Shown: positions 16,008 to 26,640, counted from the stretch's first letter. The stretch is DNA of 32,571 nucleotides from Gammaproteobacteria bacterium (GCA_029244985.1 JAQWQD010000074.1:1-32571); one strand, 5' to 3'. The notes: a model not told the origin generated them from the letters alone. A program made the numbers and translations.

Positions 16008-17066
16008 GTGCCCGAAATAATTCGTCGTCATAGTTTTTCCATTGCATTCTTCGCTTTGTTTGGGGCGATAATTTTCTATGAGCCAATAGAGGGGGCTGTC
16101 ATTGAGCGCTTTTCTGGGTTCACGATGGGAACAAGTTATGAAATTCAAGTAGTCGATATACCTATCTCAACAAACCTCTCGGAGTTAAGTGTCGGCATTG
16201 CCGAACTCTTATTGCAGCTAGATAGAGAAGTTTTTTCGATTTACGCCGAAGACTCGGAGCTGTCAAAATTTAACAGGCATGGTCTCAACAGTCCTTACTC
16301 TGTATCCGATGACCTCTTTGCGGTTCTTAGGCTATCGAAAGAAATTGCAGCAGAATCCGGCGGAGTTTTTGATGTAACAATTGGGCCAGTAGTTAATCTA
16401 TGGGGATTTGGGCCAGGCAGGATTGCGCAGGGCGATCTGTTGCCTAGCGATAATGCCATTAAAAACGCAATGACCAATGTTGGTGTCGAAAACTTAATAC
16501 TGGATACCGCTAACTCTGAGATTAGTAAAACTAAGTCTATCAAAATCGATTTGGGTGGAATTGCGAAAGGTTATGCGGTCGATCAAGTAGCCGTCTATCT
16601 AGAATCGCATGGAGTGACCAATTATTTTATTGAGATCGGAGGAGAAATTAAAGTCAGCGGATTAAAGCCAGGTAATCTGGATTGGGTGCCTGCTATTGAA
16701 ACGCCATTGGATGGTCCTGTCAAAATTTATGAGGTTTTAACCAATAGGGGAGAAAAGATTGCTCTCGCAGGTTCTGGTGATTACCGGAATTTTTTTGAAT
16801 TAGATGGGGTTCGCTATTCTCACGAGATTGACCCGCGGACAGGAAAGCCAGTCTCTGATGTCCTGGCGGCAGCATTTGTACTCGATGGCTCAGCAGCTCG
16901 CGCAGATGCATTGGCTACAGCGTTAATGATATTGGGTCTAGAAGAAAGTCGGCGTCTTATAGAGCGTAATAACTTAAAGGCTTTTCTAATTTATCGCAGC
17001 GAAAGTGCTGAGTTCAATCACTATGTCAGCCAGGATTTTGACGGATATATAAATCGCAGTTTTTAG
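16008..17066 (+). CDS. apbE: FAD:protein FMN transferase (ApbE)
   Basis: Transfers FMN from FAD to a threonine of membrane proteins such as NqrB, NqrC or RnfG, outside the cytoplasmic membrane. Family motifs: RFSGFTMGTSYEIQV (34-48), GGVFDVTIGPVVNLWGFG (118-135), KIDLGGIAKGYAVDQ (179-193), GSGDYRNFFEL (255-265), HEIDPRTGKPV (272-282) and RADALATALMILG (298-310). A hydrophobic N-terminal segment (about 9-23) is a signal peptide or anchor; there is no lipobox cysteine, unlike many ApbE lipoproteins. It starts at GTG. The gene follows gap in the same direction after 118 bases, and no nqr or rnf gene is in the window; the next gene cluster is nuo, whose subunits are not known ApbE substrates. Confidence 0.93.
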   Translation: MPEIIRRHSFSIAFFALFGAIIFYEPIEGAVIERFSGFTMGTSYEIQVVDIPISTNLSELSVGIAELLLQLDREVFSIYAEDSELSKFNRHGLNSPYSVSDDLFAVLRLSKEIAAESGGVFDVTIGPVVNLWGFGPGRIAQGDLLPSDNAIKNAMTNVGVENLILDTANSEISKTKSIKIDLGGIAKGYAVDQVAVYLESHGVTNYFIEIGGEIKVSGLKPGNLDWVPAIETPLDGPVKIYEVLTNRGEKIALAGSGDYRNFFELDGVRYSHEIDPRTGKPVSDVLAAAFVLDGSAARADALATALMILGLEESRRLIERNNLKAFLIYRSESAEFNHYVSQDFDGYINRSF

Positions 17067-17535
17067 CGAAGGCTAATAACTTTTCGTAGTTATTCTAAGC
17101 TCAAATTCCAGTTCGCATAGCATTAATCCAGTAGCGCAACGCGTGGCATCAAATGTCAGTCAATTTATTGACAGAAGGGAGCCTCAAAACAGCGGCATGA
17201 CGCGGCTTTGCAGAGATAAAATGCTTGCTATCAATGGCCACTACGTGTACATTTCCAACCGCTCAAAAGGCCGCCTCGACGTATGTTTGCACGTCGCGAA
17301 AAAAGCGCAAAAAACGTTTTAAATGAAGTTGTATAACAACGCTATGGGAAGTGATATTCAGTCCCTGGTACTTGGTACCAATGCTTTTAGTCCTATCGGT
17401 TCTATCATGGGACAAATCCCCGCTGAAGAAGAGCAAGCCGAAGGACGTCTCTTTCATCCTGATCACTTATCGGCTCCAAATGACTCACCTGCGATCTCAA
17501 CCTCTAACTGCGTGATTCAGATACTGGAGTAAAAT
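17067..17535 (+). other. Non-coding leader upstream of nuoA
   Basis: A 469-base stretch without a convincing gene. It contains a weak AATAACT/AGTTATT hairpin right after apbE (17075-17094), the palindrome GTCAAT-TT-ATTGAC (17159-17172) overlapping a TTGACA (17168-17173) that has no matching -10, CGACGT-ATGTTTGC-ACGTCG (17277-17296), the 10-base palindrome AAAACGTTTT (17311-17320) and a tight hairpin TGGTAC-TTG-GTACCA (17366-17380). The nuo promoter must be here or further upstream; no -35/-10 pair with good spacing is visible. TAAAAT at 17217-17222 is a possible -10. Confidence 0.5.
17159..17173. promoter_or_regulatory. Palindromic operator candidate upstream of nuoA
   Basis: GTCAAT and ATTGAC form a perfect 6-base inverted repeat around TT (17159-17172), embedded in a wider TGTCA...TGACA repeat (17154-17158 and 17169-17173). 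The TTGAC half-site is reminiscent of, but not identical to, FNR/Anr half-sites (TTGAT). Its place in the nuo leader suggests control of complex I expression. The regulator is not identifiable. Confidence 0.3.
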
Positions 17536-17985
17536 TTGGAACTAACAAACACTTTTCTAGATGGTCTTAGGCCATTTTTGTTTTATTCAGGGCTGGTTCT
17601 CACGGTCGTTGTGACAATGCTGGGCCTTTCTTTTTTCCTTGGCCAGCGTATTAATCGCAAGTATAAGAGTACGCCTTTCGAATCTGGCATTGTATCGGTT
17701 GGCTCTGCGCAATTTAGAATCTCAGTGCATTTTTACTTAACTGCTATCCTATTTATCATCTTTGATTTAGAAGTAGTCTTCCTTTTTGCGTGGGCAGTAG
17801 CCGTTAGAGAGGCGGGGTGGCTCGGTTTTATCGAGATCAGCGTGTTTATCTTCATTCTAATTGTCGCCTTGTTTTACTTATGGCGAATTGGTGCGCTTGA
17901 TTGGCGTACTGGTGTCCAGAAACGTGAACTGCAGGGAATATCAGGCCCAGGCGGAGTTACCAACAGGAAGGAATTCAAGTTATGA
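17536..17985 (+). CDS. nuoA: NADH-quinone oxidoreductase subunit A
   Basis: A small membrane subunit of complex I near the quinone tunnel. Three membrane helices are visible (about 14-36, 65-90 and 96-119). The family signature [18 protein letters not shown] (46-63) forms the loop beside the quinone site, followed by acidic residues D77 and E79 in FDLEVVF. The start is TTG: TGGAG (17525-17529) lies 6 bases before, and no ATG or GTG gives a proper N-terminus. The last 4 bases overlap nuoB (ATGA). It is the first gene of the nuo operon. Confidence 0.96.
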   Translation: MELTNTFLDGLRPFLFYSGLVLTVVVTMLGLSFFLGQRINRKYKSTPFESGIVSVGSAQFRISVHFYLTAILFIIFDLEVVFLFAWAVAVREAGWLGFIEISVFIFILIVALFYLWRIGALDWRTGVQKRELQGISGPGGVTNRKEFKL

Positions 17986-18623
17986 ATTGGGAGCTTCAAT
18001 CAGTAAATGAGTCCAAGTCACCCCAGCCAGGCGGAAATTCAGTAGATGACTTCATTCGCCAGAATGTCATGATGGCAAAATTAGAAGATATGGTTTCCTG
18101 GGGCCGTAAGAACTCTATTTGGCCTTTCAATTTCGGCCTTTCCTGTTGTTATGTGGAAATGGCGACTGCTTTTACCGCCAGGCATGACCTGGCCCGCTTT
18201 GGTGCGGAGGTGATTCGAGGTACACCTCGTCAGGCTGACATGATTGTTATCGCCGGCACTGTGTTTCGAAAAATGGCGCCGGTTGTACGGCTTCTTTATG
18301 ACCAGTTGTTAGAGCCGAAATGGGTAATATCTATGGGCTCGTGCGCTAATTCTGGGGGGATGTACGATATTTATTCAGTGGTTCAGGGAGTTGATAAGTT
18401 CTTGCCGGTGGATGTTTATGTGTCTGGATGCCCGCCGCGCCCAGAAGCGCTGCTTCAAGGTTTAATTCTATTACAAGAATCCATTGGTCGAGAAAGAAGG
18501 CCATTGAGCTGGGTGATTAATGAACAGGGAATTATCCAGAAAGAAGATCACCCTGTGCAGCGTGAAGTACGTGGCCCTGAGCGTATTGCTGCCACTGAGT
18601 TAAGATCACCAGACGAGGTTTAA
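17982..18623 (+). CDS. nuoB: NADH-quinone oxidoreductase subunit B
   Basis: The peripheral-arm subunit that carries cluster N2, which reduces quinone. The four ligands are visible: C55 and C56 (GLSCCYVEM), C121 ([10 protein letters not shown]) and C150 ([14 protein letters not shown]). The conserved [22 protein letters not shown] stretch follows the first pair. At 213 residues it matches the family. It overlaps nuoA by 4 bases, implying coupled translation, and is followed after 65 bases by nuoCD. Confidence 0.98.
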   Translation: MNWELQSVNESKSPQPGGNSVDDFIRQNVMMAKLEDMVSWGRKNSIWPFNFGLSCCYVEMATAFTARHDLARFGAEVIRGTPRQADMIVIAGTVFRKMAPVVRLLYDQLLEPKWVISMGSCANSGGMYDIYSVVQGVDKFLPVDVYVSGCPPRPEALLQGLILLQESIGRERRPLSWVINEQGIIQKEDHPVQREVRGPERIAATELRSPDEV

Positions 18624-18688
18624 AAAAAGGCGATAAAACAAATAGTTAACGTCGTAACTGAAAATAAATAGTCATAATTAGAGAAGCA

Positions 18689-20467
18689 ATGGAAGTCGCT
18701 ACGCAATCTACATACCCCACAAGTAATTCAGGTGAATTGCTGGCTAAGTTGCGCCAAAAATTCGGGGATCGAATTTTGGCGGAGCAGTCTACTTGTGATG
18801 CTATTCCTACCCTCTGGATTGACCGACAGCATCTGATCGCGCTTCTTAGAGCTCTGCGCGAGGATATTCAACCTAAATTTGAGATGCTTTTCGATATTAC
18901 GGCTATTGATGAGCGTCTGCGGGTACACCGGGATGATCAGCCGCCCTCAGAATTTACAGTGGTCTACCACCTCATGTCCTTTTCGGGTAATTGTGACATC
19001 CGAATAAAAGTACCATTGATAGATGCAGACTTAAATTTGCCTTCGATTATTGGGCTTTGGCCGGCTGCGAATTGGTATGAGCGAGAAACTTGGGACATGT
19101 TCGGCATCAATTTCGAAGGACACCCTAATCTCTATCGTATTGTGCTTCCGCCAACATGGGAAGGTCATGCTTTAAGAAAAGAACATCCAGCTAGAGCCAC
19201 TGAGATGGAACCATTCTCATTGGATGATGAGCAGGCAGATGTCGAACAAGAAGCCTTGTTGTTCAAACCAGAAGAATGGGGTATGAAGCGCAAGTCAGAA
19301 GACTCAGAATTTATGTTTCTTAATCTCGGGCCCAATCATCCCAGCGTGCATGGCGCATTTCGTATTGCCCTGCAGTTAGATGGTGAAATTTTAGTCGATG
19401 CGGTGCCAGACATTGGTTATCACCATCGTGGTGCTGAAAAGATGGGAGAGAGGCAATCCTGGCATACGTTTATTCCTTATACCGACCGTATTGATTATCT
19501 TGGCGGTGTAATGAATAACCTCCCTTATGTCATGGCCGTCGAGCAAATGGCAGGCATACAGGTTCCTGAGCGAGTAAAAACGATTCGTATCATGCTGGCC
19601 GAGATGTTCAGGATTTGTAGCCATTTGCTGTTCTACGGAACCTTTGCCCAAGATGTGGGGCAACTGTCACCTATCTTTTACATGTTTGTGGAGCGCGAAC
19701 GGATATTCAATATCATTGAATCAATTTGTGGCGCTCGAATGCATCCAGGTTGGTTTCGTATTGGTGGTGTTGCGCAAGACCTCCCTCAGGGCTGGGAGAA
19801 GAAAATTCAAGAGTTATTAGATTTTATGCCACCAAGGATCGATGAATATGATGCCATGGTGCTTAATAACGGAATTTTAAAACGTCGTACCCAGGGTGTT
19901 GGCTGTTATAACACTCAGCAGGCGTTCGACTGGGGCGTTACCGGCGCGGGACTTCGAGCAACTGGGCTTGAATGGGATTTTCGCAAAGATCGACCATATA
20001 GCGGTTATGAGAATTTTGAATTTGATGTGCCGATAGCGGTTAACGGTGATTGTTATGATCGTTGTGCGATTCGTGTTGAAGAAATGCGTCAAAGTCTACG
20101 TATTATCAAACAATGTCTCGATAATATGCCGAGCGGTGATTATAAAGCAGATCACCCGTTAACAACGCCGCCGCGAAAAGAGAAGACAATGCAAGACATT
20201 GAAACGCTCATTAGTCACTTTCTCAGCGTAAGCTGGGGCCCAGTTATACCCCCAAATGAAGTCACTATGGCGATAGAAGGGACAAAAGGGATTAATAGTT
20301 ATTATCTCGTGAGCGATGGTAATACTACTTCTTATAGAACACGAATTCGCACACCATCATTTGCACATTTGCAAATGATTCCTGAGATCAGTCGAGGCTT
20401 CATGGTAGCTGATCTTATTGCCATTATTGCCAGTATCGATTTTGTTATGGCGGATGTAGATCGATGA
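18689..20467 (+). CDS. nuoC: NADH-quinone oxidoreductase fused subunit C/D
   Basis: A fusion of the 30 kDa (NuoC) and 49 kDa (NuoD) subunits, as in E. coli and other gammaproteobacteria. The NuoC part (about 1-185) ends with the signature [22 protein letters not shown] and LRKEHPA. A linker of about 25 residues leads to the NuoD part, with [42 protein letters not shown] and [24 protein letters not shown] at the end; these line the quinone-binding pocket opposite NuoB. It has 592 residues. AGAGAAG precedes the ATG. Its stop lies just before, or overlaps, the nuoE start region. Confidence 0.97.
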   Translation: MEVATQSTYPTSNSGELLAKLRQKFGDRILAEQSTCDAIPTLWIDRQHLIALLRALREDIQPKFEMLFDITAIDERLRVHRDDQPPSEFTVVYHLMSFSGNCDIRIKVPLIDADLNLPSIIGLWPAANWYERETWDMFGINFEGHPNLYRIVLPPTWEGHALRKEHPARATEMEPFSLDDEQADVEQEALLFKPEEWGMKRKSEDSEFMFLNLGPNHPSVHGAFRIALQLDGEILVDAVPDIGYHHRGAEKMGERQSWHTFIPYTDRIDYLGGVMNNLPYVMAVEQMAGIQVPERVKTIRIMLAEMFRICSHLLFYGTFAQDVGQLSPIFYMFVERERIFNIIESICGARMHPGWFRIGGVAQDLPQGWEKKIQELLDFMPPRIDEYDAMVLNNGILKRRTQGVGCYNTQQAFDWGVTGAGLRATGLEWDFRKDRPYSGYENFEFDVPIAVNGDCYDRCAIRVEEMRQSLRIIKQCLDNMPSGDYKADHPLTTPPRKEKTMQDIETLISHFLSVSWGPVIPPNEVTMAIEGTKGINSYYLVSDGNTTSYRTRIRTPSFAHLQMIPEISRGFMVADLIAIIASIDFVMADVDR

Positions 20468-20484
20468 GTTCAAAAGGAGCGAAC

Positions 20485-21000
20485 ATGCAGGCAAGTGTGA
20501 TCGCGAGTACTGCAACGCAGGCGCGTAAACTCTCTGCTGAAGAAATTAAAGAGATAGAACATGAGATGCAGCTCTACCCGGACAAGCAGGCGGTCGGTTT
20601 AGAAGCATTAAAAATTGTGCAAAAGTATCAGGGTTGGGTGTCAGACGAGAGCCTGCTGGGAATTTCTAAATTATTGGATATTCCAGTCAGTGATTTAGAG
20701 AGTGTGGCGACGTTTTTTAACCTGGTTTATCGCCAACCCGTTGGGCGCAATGTGATCCTATTTTGCAATAGTGTGAGTTGCTGGATTATGGGTTCTGAAT
20801 CTATGCGTTCACACATAAATGGCAAACTTGATATTGATTTTGGTGGTACTACAGAAAATGGTGATTTCACATTCTTGCCAGTGCCATGCTTAGGTGATTG
20901 TGACCATGCGCCAGTAATGATGGTAGGTGACGATCTTCATAGAAACCTCACTGAGGAAAAAATTGATGAGATTTTTTCTGAATACAAAAGCAAAGAATAA
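20485..21000 (+). CDS. nuoE: NADH-quinone oxidoreductase subunit E
   Basis: The thioredoxin-like [2Fe-2S] subunit (cluster N1a) of the NADH dehydrogenase module. The ligands are two cysteines in FCNSVSCW and two in PCLGDC, residues 94, 99, 135 and 139 from this start. Two starts are possible: ATG 20464, overlapping the nuoCD stop, or ATG 20485. AGGAG (20475-20479) stands 5 bases before the latter, which gives 171 residues, close to the E. coli 166, so it is preferred; the earlier start would add seven residues. nuoF begins 14 bases after the stop. Confidence 0.95.
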   Translation: MQASVIASTATQARKLSAEEIKEIEHEMQLYPDKQAVGLEALKIVQKYQGWVSDESLLGISKLLDIPVSDLESVATFFNLVYRQPVGRNVILFCNSVSCWIMGSESMRSHINGKLDIDFGGTTENGDFTFLPVPCLGDCDHAPVMMVGDDLHRNLTEEKIDEIFSEYKSKE

Positions 21001-21014
21001 ATAACGGGATAAAA

Positions 21015-22295
21015 GTGGTAACAAAGCCTTTAACAAAAAACATCGATATGTCTAGACCGCCTTTAGATATTGCTGCTTATGAAGCCAGCGATGGTTACCA
21101 AAGTGTAAAGGCAATAGCAGATGGATTGACCCCTGATAATGTCATGCAAATTGTCAAGGATTCCGGGTTGAAAGGCCGAGGTGGAGCAGGATTTCCAACG
21201 GGGCTCAAGTGGAGTTTTGTGCCTCGGGGCGATAGCGCACCAAAGCAAAAATATTTTGTAGTTAACGCAGACGAAATGGAGCCGGGCACATTTAAAGATC
21301 GGCTATTAATGGAAGGGGATCCGCATTTACTTATTGAAGGCATGATAATCGGTGCTTACACGATTCAGGCAAGCACGGCTTACATTTTTTTAAGGGGTGA
21401 ATATAAGGTTTCTGAAAAGGCACTAAAGAACGCTATCGCTGAAGCATATGAGCGTGGCTACCTTGGTAAGAATATTCAAGGCACCGGCTTTGACCTTGAT
21501 ATTATTCTGCATACGAGTGCTGGTCGCTATATTTGCGGCGAAGAAACGGCATTGTTGAATGCGTTAGAGGGAAAGCGGGCTAACCCAAGAGCAAAACCTC
21601 CTTTTCCTCAAGTTAGCGGTCTTTGGGGTAAGCCGACCATTGTCAATAACGTGGAAACAATCTGTAATCTGCCAGGCATTTTGACTTATGGTGTGGATTG
21701 GTATCACGGCCTGACAAAAGGCAATGATCATGGCACTAAATTATTTGGAATTAGCGGCAAGGTAAAAACGCCCGGATGCTGGGAGTTACCTTTAGGTTTG
21801 CCGATTCGACAATTAATCGAAGAATACGGTGGTGGCATGCGCGATGGCTTGGAGTTGCGCGCTTTTCTTCCTGGTGGCGGATCTACAGATTTTATGTTGC
21901 CTGAACACCTGGATCTGAAATTAGATTATGACGAGATTGCAAAGGCCGGAAGCCGTTTGGCAACTGGCACAATGATACTCTTAGATAACGAGACCTGCCC
22001 AGTTGGTATGGTGGGCAACTTGATGAAATTTTTCTCCCATGAATCTTGTGGTTTCTGTACGCCGTGCCGTGATGGTCTGCCTTGGGTGGATGAGATTTTT
22101 AATGAATTCGAAAGTGGTTGTGGTACGGACAAAGATTTGCAAATACTTCATGAGCATGTTGAATATTTAGGGCCTGGTCGCACATTTTGCGCTTTGGCTC
22201 CTGGGGCTACTGCTCCTTTGGGTAGTGGGCTTAAGTATTTTGCGGATGATTTTGATAGGCATATTAAAGAAAAGCGCTGTCCTTACAGGCATTAG
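21015..22295 (+). CDS. nuoF: NADH-quinone oxidoreductase subunit F
   Basis: The NADH- and FMN-binding subunit, where electrons enter complex I. The nucleotide loop GLKGRGGAGFPTGLKW (51-66), NADEMEPGTFKDR (84-96), the FMN region RYICGEETALLNALEGKRANPR (171-192), and the N3 cluster ligands C345, C348, C351 (ESCGFCTPCRDG) and C392 (TFCALAPGA) are all present. It has 426 residues and a GTG start. It lies between nuoE and nuoG; an 84-base gap with a repeated 9-mer follows. Confidence 0.98.
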   Translation: MVTKPLTKNIDMSRPPLDIAAYEASDGYQSVKAIADGLTPDNVMQIVKDSGLKGRGGAGFPTGLKWSFVPRGDSAPKQKYFVVNADEMEPGTFKDRLLMEGDPHLLIEGMIIGAYTIQASTAYIFLRGEYKVSEKALKNAIAEAYERGYLGKNIQGTGFDLDIILHTSAGRYICGEETALLNALEGKRANPRAKPPFPQVSGLWGKPTIVNNVETICNLPGILTYGVDWYHGLTKGNDHGTKLFGISGKVKTPGCWELPLGLPIRQLIEEYGGGMRDGLELRAFLPGGGSTDFMLPEHLDLKLDYDEIAKAGSRLATGTMILLDNETCPVGMVGNLMKFFSHESCGFCTPCRDGLPWVDEIFNEFESGCGTDKDLQILHEHVEYLGPGRTFCALAPGATAPLGSGLKYFADDFDRHIKEKRCPYRH

Positions 22296-22340
22296 TAGTT
22301 TGAATGTTAGCAAGGGATGAGGCGAACAATTTTTAACACG

Positions 22341-22368
22341 AAAGTATAGAAAGAAATCAAAAGTATAG
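22341..22368 (+). repeat. Direct repeat AAAGTATAG upstream of nuoG
   Basis: AAAGTATAG occurs at 22341-22349 and again at 22360-22368, a spacing of 19 bases, just before the nuoG ATG in the only sizeable gap in that part of the operon. It could be a protein-binding pair on one face of the helix (about two turns apart) or a chance repeat in AT-rich DNA. Confidence 0.35.
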
Positions 22369-22379
22369 TGGAGTAATGA

Positions 22380-25094
22380 ATGGCCAAAATTGTTATTGAT
22401 GGGATTGAATACGAAGCAAATCCCAATAACAATCTGTTGCAGGAATGTCTGTCGCAGGGTCTTGATCTGCCTTATTTCTGTTGGCATCCCTGCATGGGCT
22501 CTGTTGGCGCCTGTCGTCAATGCGCGGTGAAACAGTATCGCGATGCTGACGATAAAGACGGCTTGCTGGTAATGGCTTGTATGACGCCGGCAAGTGAAGG
22601 CTCAATAATTTCAGTACAAGACCCACAGGCTAAAGACATGCGTGAGCGTGTGATTGAAAGCTTGATGATCAGTCACCCCCACGATTGCCCAGTGTGCGAA
22701 GAGGGTGGCGAGTGCCATTTGCAAGATATGACATTGATGTCTGGCCATAATTATCGTCGCTATGACAAAAAGAAGGTTACTCACAGAAATCAGTATTTAG
22801 GTCCTTTCATTAATCATGAAATGAATCGCTGCATTACCTGTTATCGCTGTGTGAGATTCTATGATGACTATGCAGGAGGTACAGATCTGTCAGCACAGGC
22901 ATCGCATCACCATACCTATTTTGGGCGCCATGAAGAAGGGGTACTTGAAAGTGAGTTTAGCGGCAATCTTGTCGAAGTCTGCCCAACAGGCGTATTCACT
23001 GATAAAGCTTTTAGTTCAAATTATGCTCGAAAATGGGATTTGCAAACTGCACCGAGCGTATGCACTGGCTGCGCAATTGGTTGTAATACGACTCCTGGTG
23101 AAAGATATGGTTCTCTGCGTAGGATAGTTAATCGTTATAACTCGGAAATTAATGGTTATTTTATTTGTGACAGAGGTCGATTCGGCTTTGACTACGTAAA
23201 TAATGAAGAAAGAATCGAAGCCCCGCTAGCAAAAAAAGAGGGCGAATTAGCTGTTGTGCCGACAGATGAATTGCAGTCTGCTATCGAAACCTTTCAAGGT
23301 TCAGGCGTAATCGGTATCGCTAGTCCTAGGGCGAGTAATGAATCTAATTTTGCCTTGCGTTGTTTGGTAGGTGATGAGAATTTCTATTCAGGAGTCTCTG
23401 ACGCTGAGCACGAAGCGACGCAGCTTATTTTGTCTTTGGCAAAAGATTCGGCTTTCCATGCTCCTTCTGTCAGAGAAATTGAATTGGCTGACGCTGTCAT
23501 AGTTGTTGGTGAAGATGTTACTAATGTTGCGCCGAGAGTAGCGCTAGCGTTGAGGCAGTCTGTTAGAAACAAAGCGAAGGAGCTTGCCGAAGATTGCAAT
23601 ATTCCGCAGTGGCAAGATGCCGCTGTAAGGGAGTTAGCTCAACATGATCGCAGCCCGTTAGCGATTTTGAGCAGCTATGCCACTCGTTTAGACGATATTG
23701 CATCCGATATAGTAATTGATTCACCTACTGAAATTGCAAACATCGCTGCAGCTGTTGCAAATAGGATATCTGGTAATGCGCCAGCGGCGTCCAGCGACGA
23801 CTCTTCTGTTGCGCAAATAGCAGCGCAGCTAAGTGAGGCTAAGCGGCCACTAGTCATTGCCGGTAGTACCTCTGGGAGTGTCAATCATATACAAGCAGCA
23901 GCCAATATTGCTAGAGCACTTAATGAGAAACGTGGAGCTGTTATTGATTTGTGTCTTCTTGTTCCGGAAGTAAATACGATCGGTATGAGCCTTTTGGTGA
24001 GTGAGCGCAATAGTTTAGGTACGGCGTTGGAAAAAATCTCTAATGGACAAACAAAAAAAGCGATAGTTTTAGAGAATGATCTGTACCGCCGAGCGGCGAA
24101 ACAAAAGATTGATGAGGCATTTCAGAAAGTAGAAATGCTTGTTATTGATCAATTACCTTCGGCGACAACTGCAAAAGCAAGCCTTGTCCTGCCGAGTACG
24201 AGTTTTTCAGAACAGGAATCAACTTACGTTAACTACGAAGGACGAGCACAATTAAGTTTTCAGGTACATAGAAATCATGCTGCTGCCTTGCCAGCATGGC
24301 GCTGGTTAAGTGATCAACAATCCGGTGATATCGAATCCTTGATAAATCGCTGCGCAGAAGAAGCAAAGAACTTTGATAAACTAGACGATCTACTCCCTGA
24401 CCTGAACCAATTTGTTGCGGGAATGAAGATACCTCGTCAATCGCATCGTTACAGCGGGCGTACTGCCATGAAGGCAAACCTAAACGTCCATGAACCAAAA
24501 CAGCCCGTGGATGATCAATCGATAATGTCTTTCTCTATGGAGGGAATTCCCGCGACTAAGGATTCTTCAGTCTTGGGTGCTGCCTGGTCACCAGCTTGGA
24601 ATTCGAATCAGTCTATTAGCAAGTTTCAAGAAGAAATCAATGGTGATCTAAAACAGGGCCATGTTGGCGAGCTTCTAATTGAGAGAAATGAAATAGGTTC
24701 TTATTTATCGGTAGATCAGCAGCCGAACAACTCGAATGGGGGTCTGCAAGTAGCAGTTGCTTATCAGATCTTTGGCAGCGATGAATTAAGTGCTAAGTCT
24801 AAAACTATTCAACATCGAATGACCGATGCCTATGTGGCTTTATCGCCGAAGGACGCAGAATCCCTAGACCTTAATCAGGGTGATAATGTAAGCCTTGATG
24901 GTGATGGGAATATCGCTATCGCTTGTATTAGATCAAAAATGAAGCAAGGAACAGTAGCAGTGTATTGTGGCGACAATGACATTGATCGTCATGCTTTGGG
25001 TGCCACCATCGTATTAAGTAAAGTAGCAGAAGCAAAGATGAAGCATGGAATCCAAGGATTGATCGTGAGCGATCTTTACGAGGATGGATATTAG
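22380..25094 (+). CDS. nuoG: NADH-quinone oxidoreductase subunit G
   Basis: The large iron-sulfur subunit of the NADH module, 904 residues. N1b ligands: C34, C45, C48, C67. N5: H101, C103, C106, C112 ([14 protein letters not shown]). N4: C151, C154, C157, C201 ([19 protein letters not shown]). The extra cluster N7 is also encoded: C228, C231, C235, C263 (CTGCAIGC...ICDRGRFGF), as in E. coli. The remaining 600 residues are the molybdopterin-oxidoreductase-like domain, divergent and without a cofactor site, as usual. The ATG at 22380 follows TGGAG; an out-of-frame ATG lies 4 bases earlier. nuoH starts 2 bases after the stop. Confidence 0.97.
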   Translation: MAKIVIDGIEYEANPNNNLLQECLSQGLDLPYFCWHPCMGSVGACRQCAVKQYRDADDKDGLLVMACMTPASEGSIISVQDPQAKDMRERVIESLMISHPHDCPVCEEGGECHLQDMTLMSGHNYRRYDKKKVTHRNQYLGPFINHEMNRCITCYRCVRFYDDYAGGTDLSAQASHHHTYFGRHEEGVLESEFSGNLVEVCPTGVFTDKAFSSNYARKWDLQTAPSVCTGCAIGCNTTPGERYGSLRRIVNRYNSEINGYFICDRGRFGFDYVNNEERIEAPLAKKEGELAVVPTDELQSAIETFQGSGVIGIASPRASNESNFALRCLVGDENFYSGVSDAEHEATQLILSLAKDSAFHAPSVREIELADAVIVVGEDVTNVAPRVALALRQSVRNKAKELAEDCNIPQWQDAAVRELAQHDRSPLAILSSYATRLDDIASDIVIDSPTEIANIAAAVANRISGNAPAASSDDSSVAQIAAQLSEAKRPLVIAGSTSGSVNHIQAAANIARALNEKRGAVIDLCLLVPEVNTIGMSLLVSERNSLGTALEKISNGQTKKAIVLENDLYRRAAKQKIDEAFQKVEMLVIDQLPSATTAKASLVLPSTSFSEQESTYVNYEGRAQLSFQVHRNHAAALPAWRWLSDQQSGDIESLINRCAEEAKNFDKLDDLLPDLNQFVAGMKIPRQSHRYSGRTAMKANLNVHEPKQPVDDQSIMSFSMEGIPATKDSSVLGAAWSPAWNSNQSISKFQEEINGDLKQGHVGELLIERNEIGSYLSVDQQPNNSNGGLQVAVAYQIFGSDELSAKSKTIQHRMTDAYVALSPKDAESLDLNQGDNVSLDGDGNIAIACIRSKMKQGTVAVYCGDNDIDRHALGATIVLSKVAEAKMKHGIQGLIVSDLYEDGY

Positions 25095-25096
25095 TT

Positions 25097-26053
25097 ATGA
25101 ATCTGGAGATCGGTTCACCGTTAACTGTTGGCCTCATCTTGTTCGCGGTTATTATTACTGGCGCTTTATTGATTACAGTGGAGCGTCGACTACTCGGTTT
25201 TTGGCAAGAACGATTAGGTCCAAATCGTGTCGGTTGGTTTGGGTCTCTGCAGGTAGTGGCAGATATGATTAAAATTTTCACTAAGGAAGATTGGATCCCT
25301 CCATTTGCAGACCGTTTTAGTTTTGTAATTGCGCCAGGAATAATTATGTCGGTGGTACTGTTGAGCTTTGCCGTCATTCCTTTTGCTCCCAATATAGGTG
25401 TAATTGATTCAAACATTGGCGTCTTGTTTGTATTGGCGATGGCATCACTTGGTGCTTATAGTGTGATGCTGGGTGGGCTTTCTTCTGATAACAAGTACGC
25501 TCTGCTTGGTAGTTTGAGAGCTGCGGCGCAGATGGTTAGCTATGAGGTCTTCATGGGCATATCGTTACTAGGTGTTGTAGCTCTTGCTGGAAGTTTTAAT
25601 CTTCGGGAAATTGTTGAAGCACAGGCTGATGGCTGGTACATCATTCCGCAATTTATTGGCTTCGTTATTTTCCTTATAGCAGGTGTTGCGGAAAGCCATC
25701 GTTTGCCATTTGATATTCCTGAAGCAGAGCAAGAGATTTGTGCGGGCTATCACACTGAGTATTCGGGTATGAAATTTGGTATGTTTTTCGTTGCAGAATA
25801 TGTCGGCTTAGTTCTGATCTCATCCCTTATTACGGTTTTGTTTTTTGGAGGTTGGTTAGGTCCAACTTTCTTACCGCCAATTATTTGGTTCGCCATTAAA
25901 GCTTTCGGGTTTATCGCTTTTTTTATATTAATGCGAGCTGCGGTTCCACGTCCGCGTTACGATCAATTAATGACTTATGGTTGGCTGTTCTTGCTGCCGC
26001 TTTCGTTAGTTAATCTGTTAGTAACTGGTGTGATAATTTTAAGTACACAGTAG
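25097..26053 (+). CDS. nuoH: NADH-quinone oxidoreductase subunit H
   Basis: The membrane subunit joining the peripheral and membrane arms and forming much of the quinone chamber. About eight hydrophobic helices are visible. Signatures: [21 protein letters not shown] (about 27-47), [12 protein letters not shown], and the acidic loop [29 protein letters not shown], plus [13 protein letters not shown] near the end. At 318 residues it has the usual length. It follows nuoG by 2 bases; nuoI begins 47 bases later. Confidence 0.98.
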   Translation: MNLEIGSPLTVGLILFAVIITGALLITVERRLLGFWQERLGPNRVGWFGSLQVVADMIKIFTKEDWIPPFADRFSFVIAPGIIMSVVLLSFAVIPFAPNIGVIDSNIGVLFVLAMASLGAYSVMLGGLSSDNKYALLGSLRAAAQMVSYEVFMGISLLGVVALAGSFNLREIVEAQADGWYIIPQFIGFVIFLIAGVAESHRLPFDIPEAEQEICAGYHTEYSGMKFGMFFVAEYVGLVLISSLITVLFFGGWLGPTFLPPIIWFAIKAFGFIAFFILMRAAVPRPRYDQLMTYGWLFLLPLSLVNLLVTGVIILSTQ

Positions 26054-26100
26054 GGTGGCTGGGTGTTGCGAGTAGATGGCGCGATTTTGCTGGAGACATT

Positions 26101-26640
26101 ATGATTAAGTTAATTGTTGATACGCTACTCAGTCAGGTGCGAACACTTTGGTTAGTGTTTATGAAGTTGTTTCAGAAAAAAGACACTGTCGAGTACCCGG
26201 ATCAACAACCTTATATGTTTCCCCGTTGGCGTGGACGCATTATTTTAAGTCGTGATCCAGATGGAGAAGAGCGATGCGTCGCCTGCAATCTTTGTGCGGT
26301 TGCTTGCCCTGTTGATTGCATTGCCTTGCAGAAAGGCGAGATGGAAGATGGGCGTTGGTATCCAGAATTTTTCCGAATTAACTTTTCACGTTGCATTATG
26401 TGTGGATTTTGCGAAGAAGCCTGCCCAACCAACGCAATTCAGCTAACGCCTGATTTCGAAATGGCTGAATATGTTCGTCAGGATATGGTGTGGGAAAAAG
26501 AAGATTTGTTAATTAATGGAACAGGCAAGTATCACGATTACAATTTTTATCGTGTAGCTGGCAAGAAAATTGAAGGCAAAGACAAGGGTGAAGCACTCAA
26601 CGAGGCTGCACCCGTTGATGTGAGGAGTTTGTTACCGTGA
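26101..26640 (+). CDS. nuoI: NADH-quinone oxidoreductase subunit I
   Basis: A ferredoxin-like subunit with two [4Fe-4S] clusters (N6a and N6b) passing electrons toward N2. The ligand sets are C59, C62, C65, C69 ([12 protein letters not shown]) and C98, C101, C104, C108 ([12 protein letters not shown]), each set completed from the other half as in bacterial ferredoxins. An amphipathic N-terminal stretch (1-25) attaches it to the membrane arm. GGAG stands 5 bases before the ATG. The stop overlaps the nuoJ start (GTGA). Confidence 0.98.
   Translation: MIKLIVDTLLSQVRTLWLVFMKLFQKKDTVEYPDQQPYMFPRWRGRIILSRDPDGEERCVACNLCAVACPVDCIALQKGEMEDGRWYPEFFRINFSRCIMCGFCEEACPTNAIQLTPDFEMAEYVRQDMVWEKEDLLINGTGKYHDYNFYRVAGKKIEGKDKGEALNEAAPVDVRSLLP

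Noticed and set aside
17168..17222. TTGACA (17168-17173) with TAAAAT (17217-17222) as a nuo promoter
   Set aside because: The spacing is 43 bases, far from 16-18, so they cannot form one sigma-70 promoter.
17263..17466. 67-codon minus-strand ORF in the nuo leader
   Set aside because: It overlaps the palindromes, has no ribosome binding site or family resemblance, and faces the operon.
17323..17532. 69-codon plus-strand ORF ending 3 bases before nuoA
   Set aside because: No ribosome binding site, no recognisable motif, and a composition unlike the neighbouring proteins. Its stop falls in the nuoA ribosome binding site region, which could mean coupling, but chance is more likely.
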